64,000 bases of DNA from an uncultured Buttiauxella sp. (GCA_946480445.1 CAMLJN010000012.1:55951-119950); one strand, 5' to 3'. Shown: positions 43,739 through 54,409, counted from the stretch's first letter. Made by a program: numbers and translations. The notes: generated by a model from the letters alone, not told the origin.

Positions 43739-44678
43739 TTACTCTTCTTCGTTACCGCCCTCTTCAAGCGGGCCGAAAGGCCTTGCTGGAAGCACCAGAT
43801 AGACGCCTTCAAACACCGCGCCCTGTTTCTCATCGCCGTAAAGCTCAACCTTTAAGGCCACACGAGCTTTACGGCCTCGCGCCAGGCGATCCAGGTCTCC
43901 GCTGAGCGAACCGAGATCCGCGATGGCCTCAGGCCGCCCGGTTATCGGGTTGCTGTAACGGATATGAGCATCGGCCAGAATAATTGTCCCGCCGAGATGG
44001 CGCTCACGCAGCATCAGCCAGATAAGCCCCCAGCCGGTCAGCGTGGCAAGAGAAAACAGGCTGCCAGCAAACAACGTCTGATGCGGGTTCTGATTGCCCG
44101 CTTCAGGCATAGTGGTAATAAACTTCTGCCCGGTGTACTGCAAAATACGCACGCCCATTTTCTCGCTTAGCGGGATATGTTCGTACCAGGCCTGCTGTAA
44201 CTGCCCGCACCAGTCGGCCCGATGCAGAATCGTCCAACGAAGCCACCGGCTTAATCATCAGGAAATGGCGCACGGGCGTGGTTTGCGGAGTGGTAATCTC
44301 CCCCTGGTTCACAAACCCCAGCTTGGCGAAAAAATCCACCGCATCTTCACGCGCGCTGCATACCACGCGTTTAACGCCTTCCTGACGAGCGACAGATTCC
44401 AGCGTCATCGCCACCAGCGTCCCCAGACCTTTGTCCTGCACGGAGGGATGAACCGCCATAAAACGTATGGCCGCTTCATTATCGGCATTGATATACAGGC
44501 GGCCAATGGCGACCGGATTACCGTCTTCATCCACCACCATCTGGTGATGAGCCATGGCATCCCAGGCGTCGCGTTCAGAGCCTTTAGGCTGATGCAGCGG
44601 CTTGCGCAGCATTTCCCAACGGAACTGATAATAGCTTTCAAGTTCTTCTTCTGTTTGCGGTACGCGAAGGTGATACAT
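43739..44678 (-). pseudogene. fabY: Frameshifted FabY (YiiD): acyltransferase plus thioesterase-like halves
   Basis: E. coli YiiD/FabY is one 329-aa protein with an N-terminal GNAT domain and a C-terminal hot-dog/thioesterase-like domain; it is annotated in fatty-acid synthesis. Here the N-terminal frame starts at 44678 ([19 protein letters not shown]) and is intact to KPVASLDD. At 44228 the frame changes: the matching continuation [20 protein letters not shown] is in another frame and runs on through [19 protein letters not shown] to the stop at 43739. The net shift equals two missing bases (or one extra), for example loss of AT from an ATAT. Left as is, the GNAT half ends at 44103 with a foreign tail, and the second half (139 aa) could start at the internal ATG at 44158. 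Probably non-functional, or a sequencing error. It lies 39 bases downstream of dtd. Confidence 0.85.
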
Positions 44679-44717
44679 ACTTGTACTCTCTCTTAAGACG
44701 CGGGACCGTCTGCGGAA

Positions 44718-45155
44718 TCAGACCTGCAACCAGAATGTCACCGGCCCGTCGTTGGTCAGTGAGACCTGCATATCGGCGGCAAAACGTCCCGTTTCGGCAA
44801 CGATCCCCTGTTTTCGGCAGCGTTCAATAAAGTATTCGTACAGCTCTTCGGCAAGCTCAGGGGCCGCGCCGCCTGAGAAGCTCGGGCGCATTCCACGCTC
44901 GGTATCTGCGGCAAGCGTAAACTGCGAGACGACCAGCACGCTGCCACCAGCCTGCTGAACGTTGAGGTTCATTTTGTCGTCTTCATCCGCGAAGATGCGA
45001 TAGCCTAAGACGCGCTCGCACAGGCGGTTTGCTTTCTGCTCGTTATCTTCTTTTTCGACACCCAATAACACCAAAAGTCCTGGGCCAATTTCACCCGTGA
45101 CTTCACCCGCTACGGTGACGCGAGCTTGGGTGACACGTTGAATTAATGCAATCAT
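44718..45155 (-). CDS. dtd: D-aminoacyl-tRNA deacylase
   Basis: Removes D-amino acids (and glycine from mischarged tRNA-Ala) from tRNA. 145 aa, the E. coli length. Hallmark motifs are [29 protein letters not shown], and at the C-terminus [12 protein letters not shown], which holds the cross-subunit Gly-(cis)Pro-type site. It overlaps yihY by four bases (ATGA), so the genes are co-translated. Confidence 0.97.
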   Translation of the reverse strand: MIALIQRVTQARVTVAGEVTGEIGPGLLVLLGVEKEDNEQKANRLCERVLGYRIFADEDDKMNLNVQQAGGSVLVVSQFTLAADTERGMRPSFSGGAAPELAEELYEYFIERCRKQGIVAETGRFAADMQVSLTNDGPVTFWLQV

Positions 45156-46024
45156 GGTTCGTCCAATTCTTCCTGCTGTGCGGCTAAACGGAGTTTACGG
45201 TAGTCGCCCAGGGTGACGGTAATTTCCGCACCGAGCAACACGATACACCAGGTCCAGTAGACCCAGACAAATAAAATCGGGATCACCGCCAGCACGCCGT
45301 AAATCAGCTGATAGGAAGGAAACATGGTGATATAGAGGGCAAAGCCTTTCTTACCCAGCTCGAACAGCAACGCCGCAACCAGCGAGCCAATCAGCGCATC
45401 CCTGACCGGCACTCGAGTGGTGGGGACGATGCTATAGAGCAGCCAGAATGACAGCCACGAGAGCAGCAGAGGAAAAATGCGCAGCACCTCGTCAATCATA
45501 CTGTTAAAACCCGTAGCCCAGCGCAAGGAGAGTAAATAAGAGCTGATTGCCAGGCTAGCCCCGGCCAGCAGCGGCCCAAGCGTGAGGATCATCCAGTAGA
45601 CGGCAAAGGAGTAAATCTTTGGCCGGGTGCGCGTACTGCGCCAGATAGTATTGAGCGCGCTGTCGACGGCATACATCAACAGCAATGCCGTCACGATAAG
45701 CCCGCAGGCGCCAACGGCCGTCATCCTGCTGGAGTTGGCGACGAACTGCTCAATATAACGCTGGATGATGTCGCCCGTGGCGGGAATAAAATTCGAAAAG
45801 ATAAAATGCCGCAGCTGGACGCTGACATCCGAGAACATAGGGAAGGCGGCAAAAAGGGCAAAAACCACGGCGATAAAAGGCACCAGCGACAGCAACGACA
45901 CATAGGCAAGGTTGCCCGCAAGCGTCGTCATATTATCCTGGTCGATACGCTGCCAGAGCAGCTTGCCCCAGGCTAAACATGGCCTGAGGCGTTGGGTGGT
46001 ATTACGATGAACGTCTTTTAGCAT
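45152..46024 (-). CDS. yihY: YihY family inner-membrane protein
   Basis: A 290-aa polytopic protein (UPF0761), the E. coli length, with about six membrane helices and a cytoplasmic amphipathic N-terminus. It contains the family segment [20 protein letters not shown]. It was once called RNase BN in error. Function unknown; family members are sometimes described as virulence factor BrkB-like. It overlaps yihX by seven bases and dtd by four. Confidence 0.95.
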   Translation of the reverse strand: MLKDVHRNTTQRLRPCLAWGKLLWQRIDQDNMTTLAGNLAYVSLLSLVPFIAVVFALFAAFPMFSDVSVQLRHFIFSNFIPATGDIIQRYIEQFVANSSRMTAVGACGLIVTALLLMYAVDSALNTIWRSTRTRPKIYSFAVYWMILTLGPLLAGASLAISSYLLSLRWATGFNSMIDEVLRIFPLLLSWLSFWLLYSIVPTTRVPVRDALIGSLVAALLFELGKKGFALYITMFPSYQLIYGVLAVIPILFVWVYWTWCIVLLGAEITVTLGDYRKLRLAAQQEELDEP

Positions 46025-46617
46025 GGGTTTTTAGCGAAGTAGTCAGGTACTGTCTCTTTTCCGGTCACCAGAATACTGGCGATCCCCACTGCCTGAGCCC
46101 CTTTAATATTATCGGCATTGTCATCAAAAAAGACCGCCCGATCGGCGCTAACCCCTTCGGTTTCCAGGAGTTTTAAATAGATCTCCGCATCGGGTTTGCG
46201 CATACCCATTTCCTGGGACAGATAGATTTTATCGGCAGCTTCCGCAATCTGCGGATATTCACCTGGCCAGAAGTGGGTATGCAGACGGTTAGTGTTTGAG
46301 AGCACAACCACCCGGTGGCCCTGCTCGCGCAGCTGCTTCATGATGGAGATAACTTCGGGGCGCAGGGCGACGAAAACCGCCTGCCAGCCTGCGGCAAACT
46401 GATCGAAACTCAGCGGCAGGGCCATCTCCTGGCAAACTGCGGCGGCAAAATCTTCGTCGGAAATCTGCCCGCGTTCGTGGCGATGGAAAGCTTCGCCCAT
46501 CACAAAACTTTTTTGCAGATTCGCAAGCGGGATACGGCTGTAATCGCTCCAGACCCCCATCACGCGGTTGAAGTCGATATCAACAATCACATTACCCAAA
46601 TCAAAGATATACAGCAT
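46018..46617 (-). CDS. yihX: HAD-family alpha-D-glucose-1-phosphate phosphatase
   Basis: A 199-aa haloacid dehalogenase phosphatase, the same length as E. coli YihX. Motif I is [15 protein letters not shown] with the nucleophile Asp near residue 6, motif II is VVVLSNTNR, and motif III/IV is MRKPDAEIY with [13 protein letters not shown]. coli YihX releases glucose from glucose-1-phosphate. I chose the ATG at 46617 to match E. coli; a longer frame extends upstream into the typA terminator. First gene of yihX-yihY-dtd-fabY. Confidence 0.95.
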   Translation of the reverse strand: MLYIFDLGNVIVDIDFNRVMGVWSDYSRIPLANLQKSFVMGEAFHRHERGQISDEDFAAAVCQEMALPLSFDQFAAGWQAVFVALRPEVISIMKQLREQGHRVVVLSNTNRLHTHFWPGEYPQIAEAADKIYLSQEMGMRKPDAEIYLKLLETEGVSADRAVFFDDNADNIKGAQAVGIASILVTGKETVPDYFAKNPC

Positions 46618-46715
46618 GAGCCTCTCCTTTGCGCCGTGGACAAATAACTGTAGCGGTAAAGGGATGCTTTGACTACGGCAAGTATTCGGACTTAGCAGGT
46701 TCTGCGAGCAAGCGG

Positions 46716-46748
46716 GCAAAAAAAAGCCCCGTCCTGACAGACGGGGCT
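46716..46748 (-). terminator. Terminator after typA
   Basis: A 9-bp perfect stem AGCCCCGTC / GACGGGGCT with a 6-base loop is followed on the minus strand by a long T run (A run at 46718-46725 on the plus strand). It lies 23 bases after the typA stop. Confidence 0.88.
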
Positions 46749-46771
46749 TCGATTGACGGCGGAAAAGAAAC

Positions 46772-48595
46772 TTAGGCTTCTTTGCTGCCACGACCTGCGC
46801 GTTTGCGGTCGTTTTCAGTCAGGTGGCGTTTACGGATACGAACGGAAAGCGGCGTCACTTCTACCAGTTCATCATCGTCGATAAACTCCAGCGCCTGCTC
46901 CAGGGTCATTTTCTGAGCCGGAACCAGGGTGGTCGCTTCATCAGTACCGGACGCACGCATGTTGGTCAGTTTCTTACCGGTCAGGCAGTTTACGGTAAGG
47001 TCGTTAGAACGACTGTGAATACCGATGATCTGGCCTTCGTAAACTTCAGCACCGTGGCCCAGGAACAGCTTGCCGCGATCCTGCAGACCGTACAGAGCAA
47101 ACGCAACCGCTTTACCCTGGCCGTTAGAAATCAGCACGCCGTTCTGACGCTGGCCCACATCGCCCTGACGAATATCATCGTAGTGGCTGAAGGTGGAGTA
47201 CAGCAGACCGGTACCGGAGGTCATGGTCATGAATTCGTTACGGAAACCGATCAGACCACGGCTTGGGATCACGTAGTCGAGACGTACGCGGCCTTTGCCG
47301 TCCGGATTCATGTTTTTCAGGTCGCCTTTACGCTCACCAAGAGCCTGCATAACAGAACCCTGGTGCTGCTCTTCGATATCAAGCGTCACGTTTTCGAACG
47401 GTTCCTGTTTACGACCATCAATTTCACGGAAGATAACTTTCGGGCGGGACACGGCCAGCTCGAAACCTTCACGACGCATGTTTTCGATAAGGACGGACAG
47501 GTGCAGCTCACCACGGCCGGAGACACGGAATGCGTCCGCATCTTCGGTTTCTTCAACGCGCAGTGCCACGTTGTGCACCAGCTCTTTGTTCAGGCGGTCA
47601 AGGATCTGACGGGAGGTAACAAATTTACCTTCTTTACCACAGAACGGAGAGGTGTTGACGTTAAAGAACATGGAGACGGTTGGTTCATCAACGGACAGCG
47701 CTGGCAGCGCTTCAACATTTTGCGTATCGCAAAGGGTGTCGGAGATGTTCAGCTCGCCCAGGCCGGTAATGGCGATGATGTCGCCCGCTTCGGCTTCGGC
47801 GGATTCAATACGCTCCAGACCCAGGTGAGTCAGCACTTTACCAACTTTACCGTTACGAGTTTTACCTTCGCTGTCGATGATTGTGATCTGCTGGTTAGGC
47901 TTCACTTTACCGCGCTTGATGCGACCGATGCCGATGACGCCAACGTAGTTGTTGTAGTCGAGCTGGGAGATCTGCATCTGGAACGGACCGTCGAGGTCAA
48001 CGCTTGGTGCTTTAACGTGGTCAACAATCGCCTGGTACAGCGGAGTCATGTCTTCCGCCATATCGGTGTGATCGTTGCCCGCAATACCCATCAATGCAGA
48101 GGCATAGATGATGGGGAAGTCGAGCTGCTCGTCGCTTGCGTCGAGGTTCACGAACAGGTCAAACACCTGGTCCACAACCCAGTCCGGACGCGCGCCAGGA
48201 CGGTCAACTTTGTTGATAACCACGATTGGCTTCAAACCGTGGGCAAAAGCCTTTTTGGTTACGAAGCGCGTCTGCGGCATTGGGCCATCCATTGCGTCAA
48301 CGACCAGCAGCACGGAGTCTACCATGGACATTACACGTTCAACTTCACCACCGAAGTCGGCGTGCCCAGGGGTATCAACGATGTTGATACGGTAGTCATT
48401 CCATTTGATAGCGGTGTTTTTAGCGAGGATGGTAATCCCACGCTCTTTCTCCAAATCGTTGGAGTCCATCACGCGTTCAGTGGTTTCAGCACGCTCGCTG
48501 AAAGTACCGGATTGCTGTAACAGCTTATCAACCAGGGTAGTTTTACCATGGTCAACGTGCGCGATGATGGCGATATTACGCAGATTTTCGATCAC
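46772..48595 (-). CDS. typA: Translational GTPase TypA/BipA
   Basis: EF-G-like ribosome-associated GTPase of 607 aa, E. coli length, needed for growth at low temperature and under stress through 50S assembly. G motifs: [14 protein letters not shown] (G1), [11 protein letters not shown] (G2), [11 protein letters not shown] (G3), [12 protein letters not shown] (G4). Domain II, III, V and the BipA-specific C-terminal domain follow in order. It is divergent from glnA, as in E. coli, across a 376-base regulatory spacer. Confidence 0.97.
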   Translation of the reverse strand: MIENLRNIAIIAHVDHGKTTLVDKLLQQSGTFSERAETTERVMDSNDLEKERGITILAKNTAIKWNDYRINIVDTPGHADFGGEVERVMSMVDSVLLVVDAMDGPMPQTRFVTKKAFAHGLKPIVVINKVDRPGARPDWVVDQVFDLFVNLDASDEQLDFPIIYASALMGIAGNDHTDMAEDMTPLYQAIVDHVKAPSVDLDGPFQMQISQLDYNNYVGVIGIGRIKRGKVKPNQQITIIDSEGKTRNGKVGKVLTHLGLERIESAEAEAGDIIAITGLGELNISDTLCDTQNVEALPALSVDEPTVSMFFNVNTSPFCGKEGKFVTSRQILDRLNKELVHNVALRVEETEDADAFRVSGRGELHLSVLIENMRREGFELAVSRPKVIFREIDGRKQEPFENVTLDIEEQHQGSVMQALGERKGDLKNMNPDGKGRVRLDYVIPSRGLIGFRNEFMTMTSGTGLLYSTFSHYDDIRQGDVGQRQNGVLISNGQGKAVAFALYGLQDRGKLFLGHGAEVYEGQIIGIHSRSNDLTVNCLTGKKLTNMRASGTDEATTLVPAQKMTLEQALEFIDDDELVEVTPLSVRIRKRHLTENDRKRAGRGSKEA

Positions 48596-48745
48596 AACTT
48601 TGCCTCAGGCATTAGAAATAGCGCGTTATTGTACACGTATTAATCGAAGGACAGAACAGGATCACAAAGAACCTTTACAAACAATATGGAAAGTAAGGGA
48701 TTGTGATCGCTTTCACGGAGCTAAAAAGGGAGCCATAACGTAAAT

Positions 48746-48762
48746 TGCACCAATATGGTGCC
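48746..48762. promoter_or_regulatory. NtrC binding site 1 upstream of glnA
   Basis: TGCACCAATATGGTGCC matches the NtrC palindrome TGCAC-N5-TGGTGC. Its centre lies about 140 bases before the predicted sigma-54 start, the distance known for the distal enhancer site in E. coli. Confidence 0.85.
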
Positions 48763-48778
48763 CACTTTTTACGCTGGA

Positions 48779-48794
48779 GCACTATATTGGTGCA
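48779..48794. promoter_or_regulatory. NtrC binding site 2 upstream of glnA
   Basis: GCACTATATTGGTGCA is the second strong NtrC palindrome, centred about 107 bases before the sigma-54 start and 32 bases (three helical turns) from site 1, as in E. coli. Confidence 0.85.
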
Positions 48795-48821
48795 AGTTAT
48801 CCATCATGGTGCAGCCCTTTT

Positions 48822-48833
48822 GCACTATAGTGC
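48822..48833. promoter_or_regulatory. Lower-affinity NtrC-like site upstream of glnA
   Basis: A perfect 12-base palindrome GCACTATAGTGC resembles an NtrC site. It is centred about 66 bases before the glnA sigma-54 start, near a weak site reported in E. coli that limits maximal activation. Confidence 0.6.
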
Positions 48834-48866
48834 GCATGATAACGCCTTTTGGGGGTGATTTAAAAG

Positions 48867-48884
48867 TTGGCACAGATTTCGCTT
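48867..48884 (+). promoter_or_regulatory. Sigma-54 promoter glnAp2
   Basis: TTGGCACAGATTTCGCTT has the -24 GG (48869-48870) and -12 GC (48881-48882) separated by ten bases, the strict sigma-54 spacing, and equals the E. coli glnAp2 core. The predicted start is about 48893, giving a leader of about 79 bases before glnA. Confidence 0.9.
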
Positions 48885-48971
48885 TATAGATTTCAGAGTG
48901 AAAAGCCACTTTTACTAAAATTATCAGACCTCGTTACCACGACGACCATGACCAATCCGGGAGAGTTAAGT

Positions 48972-50381
48972 ATGTCCGCTGAACACGTTTTGACGATGCT
49001 GAATGAGCATGAAGTGAAATTTGTTGATTTGCGCTTCACTGACACCAAAGGTAAAGAACAGCACGTCACAATTCCTGCTCACCAGGTAAATGCTGACTTC
49101 TTCGAAGAAGGCAAAATGTTTGATGGCTCCTCGATTGGTGGCTGGAAAGGCATCAACGAATCCGACATGGTGCTGATGCCGGATGCCTCTACCGCAGTCA
49201 TCGACCCATTCTTCGCGGATTCTACCCTGATTATTCGTTGCGACATTCTTGAGCCAGGCACCATGCAGGGTTATGACCGTGACCCACGCTCCATCGCGAA
49301 GCGCGCCGAAGACTACCTGCGCTCTACCGGCCTTGCTGATACGGTACTGTTCGGGCCAGAACCAGAATTCTTCCTGTTCGACGACATCCGTTTCGGCAGC
49401 TCCATCTCCGGCTCCCACGTTGCCATCGACGATATCGAAGGCGCATGGAACACCGGCACCAAATACGAAGGCGGTAACAAAGGCCACCGCCCTGCTGTTA
49501 AAGGCGGTTACTTCCCGGTTCCTCCGGTTGACTCAGCTCAGGACCTGCGTTCTGCCATGTGTCTGACCATGGAACAAATGGGTCTGGTTGTTGAAGCTCA
49601 CCACCACGAAGTGGCAACGGCTGGTCAGAACGAAGTGGCAACCCGCTTCAACACCATGACCAAAAAAGCTGACGAAATTCAGATCTACAAATATGTCGTG
49701 CACAACGTCGCTCACGCTTACGGCAAAACAGCGACCTTTATGCCAAAACCCATGTTTGGCGATAACGGTTCCGGTATGCACTGCCACATGTCCCTGTCCA
49801 AGAACGGCGTAAACCTGTTTGCAGGCGACAAATATGCGGGCCTGTCTGAGCAAGCGCTGTACTACATCGGCGGCGTCATCAAACACGCGAAAGCGATCAA
49901 CGCCCTGTCTAACCCGACCACCAACTCCTACAAGCGTCTGGTCCCGGGTTATGAAGCTCCAGTGATGCTGGCTTACTCTGCCCGTAACCGTTCTGCTTCC
50001 ATCCGTATCCCGGTTGTGGCCTCCCCGAAAGCACGTCGTATCGAAGTGCGCTTCCCGGATCCTGCGGCTAACCCATACCTGTGCTTCGCAGCGCTGCTGA
50101 TGGCGGGCCTTGACGGTATCAAAAACAAAATCCATCCGGGCGAAGCGATGGACAAGAACCTGTATGACCTGCCGCCGGAAGAAGCAAAAGAGATCCCACA
50201 GGTTGCAGGCTCTCTGGAAGAAGCCCTGAACGCGCTGGACCAGGACCGCGAGTTCCTGACGGCCGGTGGTGTGTTCACTGATGACGCGATCGATGCCTAC
50301 ATCGCTCTGCGTATCGAAGAAAATGACCGCGTGCGCATGACGCCGCACCCGGTAGAGTTTGAGCTGTACTACAGCGTCTGA
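48972..50381 (+). CDS. glnA: Glutamine synthetase
   Basis: Type I dodecameric glutamine synthetase forming glutamine from glutamate, ammonia and ATP. 469 aa from the ATG at 48972, the E. coli length; the frame extends 35 codons further upstream across the sigma-54 promoter and is not used. Motifs: [38 protein letters not shown] and [17 protein letters not shown]. The adenylylation tyrosine lies in [10 protein letters not shown]. It is activated by NtrC through the upstream sites and terminates before glnL. Confidence 0.98.
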   Translation: MSAEHVLTMLNEHEVKFVDLRFTDTKGKEQHVTIPAHQVNADFFEEGKMFDGSSIGGWKGINESDMVLMPDASTAVIDPFFADSTLIIRCDILEPGTMQGYDRDPRSIAKRAEDYLRSTGLADTVLFGPEPEFFLFDDIRFGSSISGSHVAIDDIEGAWNTGTKYEGGNKGHRPAVKGGYFPVPPVDSAQDLRSAMCLTMEQMGLVVEAHHHEVATAGQNEVATRFNTMTKKADEIQIYKYVVHNVAHAYGKTATFMPKPMFGDNGSGMHCHMSLSKNGVNLFAGDKYAGLSEQALYYIGGVIKHAKAINALSNPTTNSYKRLVPGYEAPVMLAYSARNRSASIRIPVVASPKARRIEVRFPDPAANPYLCFAALLMAGLDGIKNKIHPGEAMDKNLYDLPPEEAKEIPQVAGSLEEALNALDQDREFLTAGGVFTDDAIDAYIALRIEENDRVRMTPHPVEFELYYSV

Positions 50382-50412
50382 TTTAGCGTTTTTTGTTGCC
50401 GTGGAAACTTTC

Positions 50413-50438
50413 AGCCCATCTTCGGATGGGCTTTTTTC
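50413..50438 (+). terminator. Terminator between glnA and glnL
   Basis: An 8-bp stem AGCCCATC / GATGGGCT with a TTCG tetraloop is followed by a T run. It lies 31 bases after glnA and attenuates read-through into glnL-glnG. Confidence 0.88.
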
Positions 50439-50483
50439 TCCACAAATAACCTGACGCAACAAGGTTTTTTATAAGCCAGCCAC

Positions 50484-50505
50484 TATAATGCACCAATATA
50501 GTGCA
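50484..50505 (+). promoter_or_regulatory. glnL promoter -10 overlapping an NtrC operator
   Basis: A perfect TATAAT (50484-50489) runs directly into TGCACCAATATAGTGCA (50489-50505), an NtrC palindrome covering the expected start point. This layout fits the known repression of glnLp by NtrC in E. coli. The -35 is poor. The glnL ATG is 18 bases beyond the operator. Confidence 0.75.
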
Positions 50506-50522
50506 TAAACGGAGACTGCTGT

Positions 50523-51572
50523 ATGGCAACTGGCACGCTGCCCGATGCTGGGCAGATCCTGAATTCCCTAATCAACAGCATTTTGCTGGTGGATGACGAC
50601 CTGGCTGTACACTACGCGAACCCGGCGGCCCAGCAATTGCTGGCGCAAAGCTCACGCAAGCTGTACGGCACGCCGCTACCGGACCTGTTGAGCTACTTCT
50701 CGTTGAATATTGCTTTGATGCAGGAGAGCCTGATCGCCGGCCAGGGGTTTACCGATAACGAGGTCACGCTGGTGATAGACGGCCGCTCCCATATTCTCTC
50801 CCTGACGGCGCAGCGTTTACCGGAAGGCTTCATCCTGATGGAAATGGCGCCGATGGATAACCAACGCCGTCTGAGCCAGGAGCAGTTGCAGCACGCCCAA
50901 CAGATTGCCGCCCGGGATTTAGTTCGCGGCCTGGCACATGAAATTAAAAACCCTCTCGGTGGCTTACGAGGGGCAGCGCAGCTTCTGGCGAAAGCATTGC
51001 CCGACCCGTCGCTGACGGAATACACCAAAGTCATTATCGAGCAGGCAGACCGCCTGCGTAATCTGGTAGATCGCCTGTTAGGGCCGCAGCACCCCGGTAT
51101 GCACGTCACCGAAAGCATTCACAAGGTGACCGAACGCGTCATGACGCTGGTGTCGATGGAGCTGCCAGAGAACGTAACCCTGGTTCGGGATTATGATCCA
51201 AGTTTGCCGGAATTTGCTCACGACCCGGACCAGATAGAACAGGTTTTATTAAATATCGTGCGTAACGCCTTGCAGGCACTGGGTAGCGAAGGAGGCGAGA
51301 TAATTCTCCGTACTCGTACCGCCTTCCAGCTGACGCTGCACAGCGTGCGCTATCGTCTGGCGGCGAGAATTGACGTTGCAGACAACGGTCCGGGCATTCC
51401 GGCCACGCTTCAGGATACATTGTTCTACCCGATGGTGAGCGGCCGCGAAGGGGGGACCGGACTGGGCCTGTCAATTGCGCGCAACCTGATCGATCAACAT
51501 TCGGGAAAAATCGAATTCAACAGTTGGCCAGGTCATACCGAGTTTTCCGTTTACCTGCCTATTCGCCAGTGA
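50523..51572 (+). CDS. glnL: Nitrogen regulation histidine kinase NtrB
   Basis: Cytoplasmic two-component sensor kinase/phosphatase for NtrC, controlled by PII (GlnB). 349 aa as in E. coli. An N-terminal PAS domain (about residues 10-110), the phosphorylated His in [20 protein letters not shown], and a HATPase_c domain with [10 protein letters not shown] (N box), DNGPGIP (G1) and [13 protein letters not shown] (G2) are in order. It is separated from glnG by 7 bases. Confidence 0.97.
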   Translation: MATGTLPDAGQILNSLINSILLVDDDLAVHYANPAAQQLLAQSSRKLYGTPLPDLLSYFSLNIALMQESLIAGQGFTDNEVTLVIDGRSHILSLTAQRLPEGFILMEMAPMDNQRRLSQEQLQHAQQIAARDLVRGLAHEIKNPLGGLRGAAQLLAKALPDPSLTEYTKVIIEQADRLRNLVDRLLGPQHPGMHVTESIHKVTERVMTLVSMELPENVTLVRDYDPSLPEFAHDPDQIEQVLLNIVRNALQALGSEGGEIILRTRTAFQLTLHSVRYRLAARIDVADNGPGIPATLQDTLFYPMVSGREGGTGLGLSIARNLIDQHSGKIEFNSWPGHTEFSVYLPIRQ

Positions 51573-51579
51573 GGTTTTT

Positions 51580-52992
51580 ATGCAACGAGGGATAGTTTGG
51601 GTCGTTGATGACGATAGCTCCATCCGTTGGGTGCTGGAACGAGCGCTGACCGGAGCGGGGTTGAGCTGCACCACATTTGAGAGCGGCAGCGAAGTGCTGG
51701 ACGCGCTGGCGACCAAAACCCCGGACGTTCTGCTCTCCGACATTCGTATGCCGGGGATGGACGGACTGGCGCTGCTAAAACAGATTAAACAGCGGCATCC
51801 TATGCTACCGGTCATCATAATGACCGCGCACTCTGATCTGGACGCCGCCGTTAGCGCTTACCAGCAGGGCGCGTTCGATTACCTGCCGAAACCTTTTGAT
51901 ATTGATGAAGCCGTAGCCCTGGTTGAACGGGCGATAAGCCACTATCAGGAACAGCAGCAGCCACGCAATGTCCAGGTTAACGGGCCCACAACCGACATTA
52001 TTGGCGAAGCCCCTGCCATGCAGGACGTCTTCCGTATTATTGGCCGCCTGTCGCGCTCCTCTATCAGCGTACTGATCAACGGCGAATCAGGTACGGGTAA
52101 GGAGCTTGTTGCTCATGCCCTGCACCGTCACAGCCCGCGAGTAAAGTCTCCTTTTATTGCGCTGAACATGGCGGCAATCCCAAAGGATTTAATTGAGTCC
52201 GAACTCTTTGGCCATGAGAAAGGCGCCTTTACCGGTGCAAATCAGATCCGTCAGGGCCGGTTTGAACAGGCGGATGGCGGCACCCTGTTTCTGGATGAAA
52301 TCGGCGATATGCCGTTAGACGTCCAGACCCGCCTGCTGCGCGTGCTGGCAGACGGACAGTTTTATCGTGTTGGTGGCTATGCGCCGGTTAAGGTAGACGT
52401 GCGTATTATCGCCGCGACTCACCAGAACCTTGAGCTACGCGTGCAGGAGGGTAAATTCCGCGAGGACTTATTTCACCGCCTGAACGTGATCCGCGTGCAC
52501 CTTCCGCCGCTGCGCGAACGCCGAGAGGATATTCCTCGTCTGGCTCGCCATTTCTTGCAGGTAGCCGCTCGTGAGCTGGGCGTTGAGGCCAAGCTTCTCC
52601 ATCCGGAAACGGAAAACGCCTTAACGCGTCTTGCCTGGCCGGGCAACGTTCGCCAGCTGGAAAACACTTGCCGCTGGCTGACGGTGATGGCGGCGGGACA
52701 GGAAGTGCTGATACAGGATTTACCGGGCGAACTGTTTGAATCCACGGTGCCGGAAACGGGCGCAACGCAGACGTTGCCGGATAACTGGGCCATGCTGCTG
52801 GCACAGTGGGCAGATAGCGCGCTGCGTTCCGGTCATCAAAACCTGCTCTCTGAGGCGCAGCCCGAAATGGAGCGCACGCTGCTGACAACGGCCCTGCGCC
52901 ATACGCAAGGCCACAAGCAGGAAGCGGCCCGCCTGCTGGGATGGGGTCGTAACACCCTGACTCGCAAGCTCAAAGAGCTGGGCATGGAGTGA
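51580..52992 (+). CDS. glnG: Nitrogen regulation response regulator NtrC
   Basis: Sigma-54-dependent activator, 470 aa (E. coli 469). The receiver domain has the phosphoacceptor Asp54 in [12 protein letters not shown], the AAA+ domain has Walker A GESGTGKE, the sigma-54-contacting GAFTGA loop and Walker [12 protein letters not shown], and a Fis-type helix-turn-helix ends the protein ([20 protein letters not shown]). It should activate glnA and repress glnL from the palindromes described upstream. Confidence 0.97.
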   Translation: MQRGIVWVVDDDSSIRWVLERALTGAGLSCTTFESGSEVLDALATKTPDVLLSDIRMPGMDGLALLKQIKQRHPMLPVIIMTAHSDLDAAVSAYQQGAFDYLPKPFDIDEAVALVERAISHYQEQQQPRNVQVNGPTTDIIGEAPAMQDVFRIIGRLSRSSISVLINGESGTGKELVAHALHRHSPRVKSPFIALNMAAIPKDLIESELFGHEKGAFTGANQIRQGRFEQADGGTLFLDEIGDMPLDVQTRLLRVLADGQFYRVGGYAPVKVDVRIIAATHQNLELRVQEGKFREDLFHRLNVIRVHLPPLRERREDIPRLARHFLQVAARELGVEAKLLHPETENALTRLAWPGNVRQLENTCRWLTVMAAGQEVLIQDLPGELFESTVPETGATQTLPDNWAMLLAQWADSALRSGHQNLLSEAQPEMERTLLTTALRHTQGHKQEAARLLGWGRNTLTRKLKELGME

Positions 52993-53006
52993 GAAGGTGT
53001 GCATGC

Positions 53007-53034
53007 AAAAAGGCGGGTATTAACCCGCCTTTTT
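53007..53034. terminator. Bidirectional terminator between glnG and hemN
   Basis: A 12-bp stem, AAAAAGGCGGGT / ACCCGCCTTTTT with a 4-base loop, starts 15 bases after the glnG stop and runs into the hemN stop codon. Its A and T tracts serve both convergent transcripts. Confidence 0.88.
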
Positions 53035-54407
53035 TATATCACCCGTGAGAACTGCTGGAGTCGTGCTTTCTGCCGCAGGTAAACATCAAAGCACATGCAG
53101 ATGTTGCGGATCAGCAGGCGACCTTTTGGCGTCACCTGAATACGCTGTTTATCGACGTCCACCAGCCCGTCTTTTGCCAGCGGCGCAAGCAGCCGGAGAT
53201 CTTCTGCGAAGTAGTCGGCAAAATCCACGTCCCACTCACGCTCAACGTCGGCAAAGTTCAGCTGGAAGTTGCAGATAAGCAACTTAATCACGTCGCGGCG
53301 GATACAGTCATCACGCGTTAACCCAAGCCCACGCCACAGCGCATCACCGCGGTCGTCCACCTGCTGATAGTAAGTCTTCAGCTCTTTCTGGTTCTGGGCG
53401 TAGCAGTCGCCAATCATGCTAATGGCAGAAACGCCCATCCCCAGTAAATCGGTATCGCCCTGAGTAGTGTAGCCCTGGAAGTTACGATGCAGCTTCCCTT
53501 CACGCTGGGCGACAGCCAGTTCATCATCAGGACGTGCAAAATGGTCCATGCCGATAAACTGGTAGCCTGCTTCGGTCAGCGAGCTGATAGTTTGCTGCAA
53601 AATATCGAGTTTTTGCTGCGCGCCCGGTAAATCCGCATCTTTTATTTTGCGCTGGGCGGCAAACAGCGTGGGCAGGTGTGCGTAATTAAAGACGCTTAGC
53701 CTGTCCGGACTCAGCTCGGCAACACGATTTAAGGTGAAGGCAAAGCTTTCCGGCGTCTGCCTGGGCAGGCCGTAGATCAAATCTATATTTGTCGAGGTGA
53801 ATCCCAGTTCGCGGGCGCGCCTAATCAGGGCAAAGATAAAGTCTTCATCCTGCTCGCGGTTGACCAGACGCTGCACTTCTTTGTTAAAGTCCTGCACGCC
53901 CATGCTCAGGCGGGTAAAACCTTCCTGGCGCAGATGATCGAGCACATCAAGCTCGATTTCACGCGGGTCAACCTCAATAGATAGCTCGGCATCGTCGTTA
54001 AAGTCGAAATGAGCGCGCAGCAGCCCCATCAGGCGACTGATCTGCTCCCGGCTAAGGTAGGTGGGGGTGCCACCGCCCCAGTGCATCTGGCTGACGTGAC
54101 GGCCTTTAAATAATGGCGCACGATGCGCGATCTCTTGCTCAAGCGCATCCAGATACTGATCCGCTTTATGCGTCTGACGGGTCACAATTTTATTGCAGCC
54201 GCAGAAGTAGCAGAGTTTGTGGCAGAACGGGATATGCACGTACAGAGAAAGCGGGCGCTCCGGATAACGAGCAACCGCCTGTAAAAACGCCGCCTCGCCA
54301 AAGTCTTCAGAAAACTCCAGCGCGGTGGGGTAAGAGGTATAACGAGGCCCCGAATAATTATATTTCTGGATCAGGGCCAGATCCCAGTCGATTAACTGCT
54401 CAGACAT
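53034..54407 (-). CDS. hemN: Oxygen-independent coproporphyrinogen III dehydrogenase
   Basis: Radical SAM enzyme that converts coproporphyrinogen III to protoporphyrinogen IX in the absence of oxygen. 457 aa from the ATG at 54407, the E. coli length, with AAGGAG 5 bases upstream; a GTG at 54413 is less likely. The 4Fe-4S cluster motif is in PFCHKLCYFCGCNK (CX3CX2C), and the SAM-binding GGGTPTYL segment follows. It converges with glnG and lies downstream of yihI with a small ORF between. Confidence 0.96.
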   Translation of the reverse strand: MSEQLIDWDLALIQKYNYSGPRYTSYPTALEFSEDFGEAAFLQAVARYPERPLSLYVHIPFCHKLCYFCGCNKIVTRQTHKADQYLDALEQEIAHRAPLFKGRHVSQMHWGGGTPTYLSREQISRLMGLLRAHFDFNDDAELSIEVDPREIELDVLDHLRQEGFTRLSMGVQDFNKEVQRLVNREQDEDFIFALIRRARELGFTSTNIDLIYGLPRQTPESFAFTLNRVAELSPDRLSVFNYAHLPTLFAAQRKIKDADLPGAQQKLDILQQTISSLTEAGYQFIGMDHFARPDDELAVAQREGKLHRNFQGYTTQGDTDLLGMGVSAISMIGDCYAQNQKELKTYYQQVDDRGDALWRGLGLTRDDCIRRDVIKLLICNFQLNFADVEREWDVDFADYFAEDLRLLAPLAKDGLVDVDKQRIQVTPKGRLLIRNICMCFDVYLRQKARLQQFSRVI

Positions 54408-54409
54408 TC

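Noticed and set aside
46618..46791. 58-residue N-terminal extension of yihX
   Set aside because: Runs through the typA terminator, is low-complexity and has no counterpart; the HAD motif begins right after the ATG at 46617.
46823..48520. 565-codon open frame antisense to typA
   Set aside because: Lies entirely within typA on the other strand; the protein is low-complexity in Phe, Val, His and Asp as expected for a mirror of a codon-biased gene, and has no ribosome site or family resemblance.
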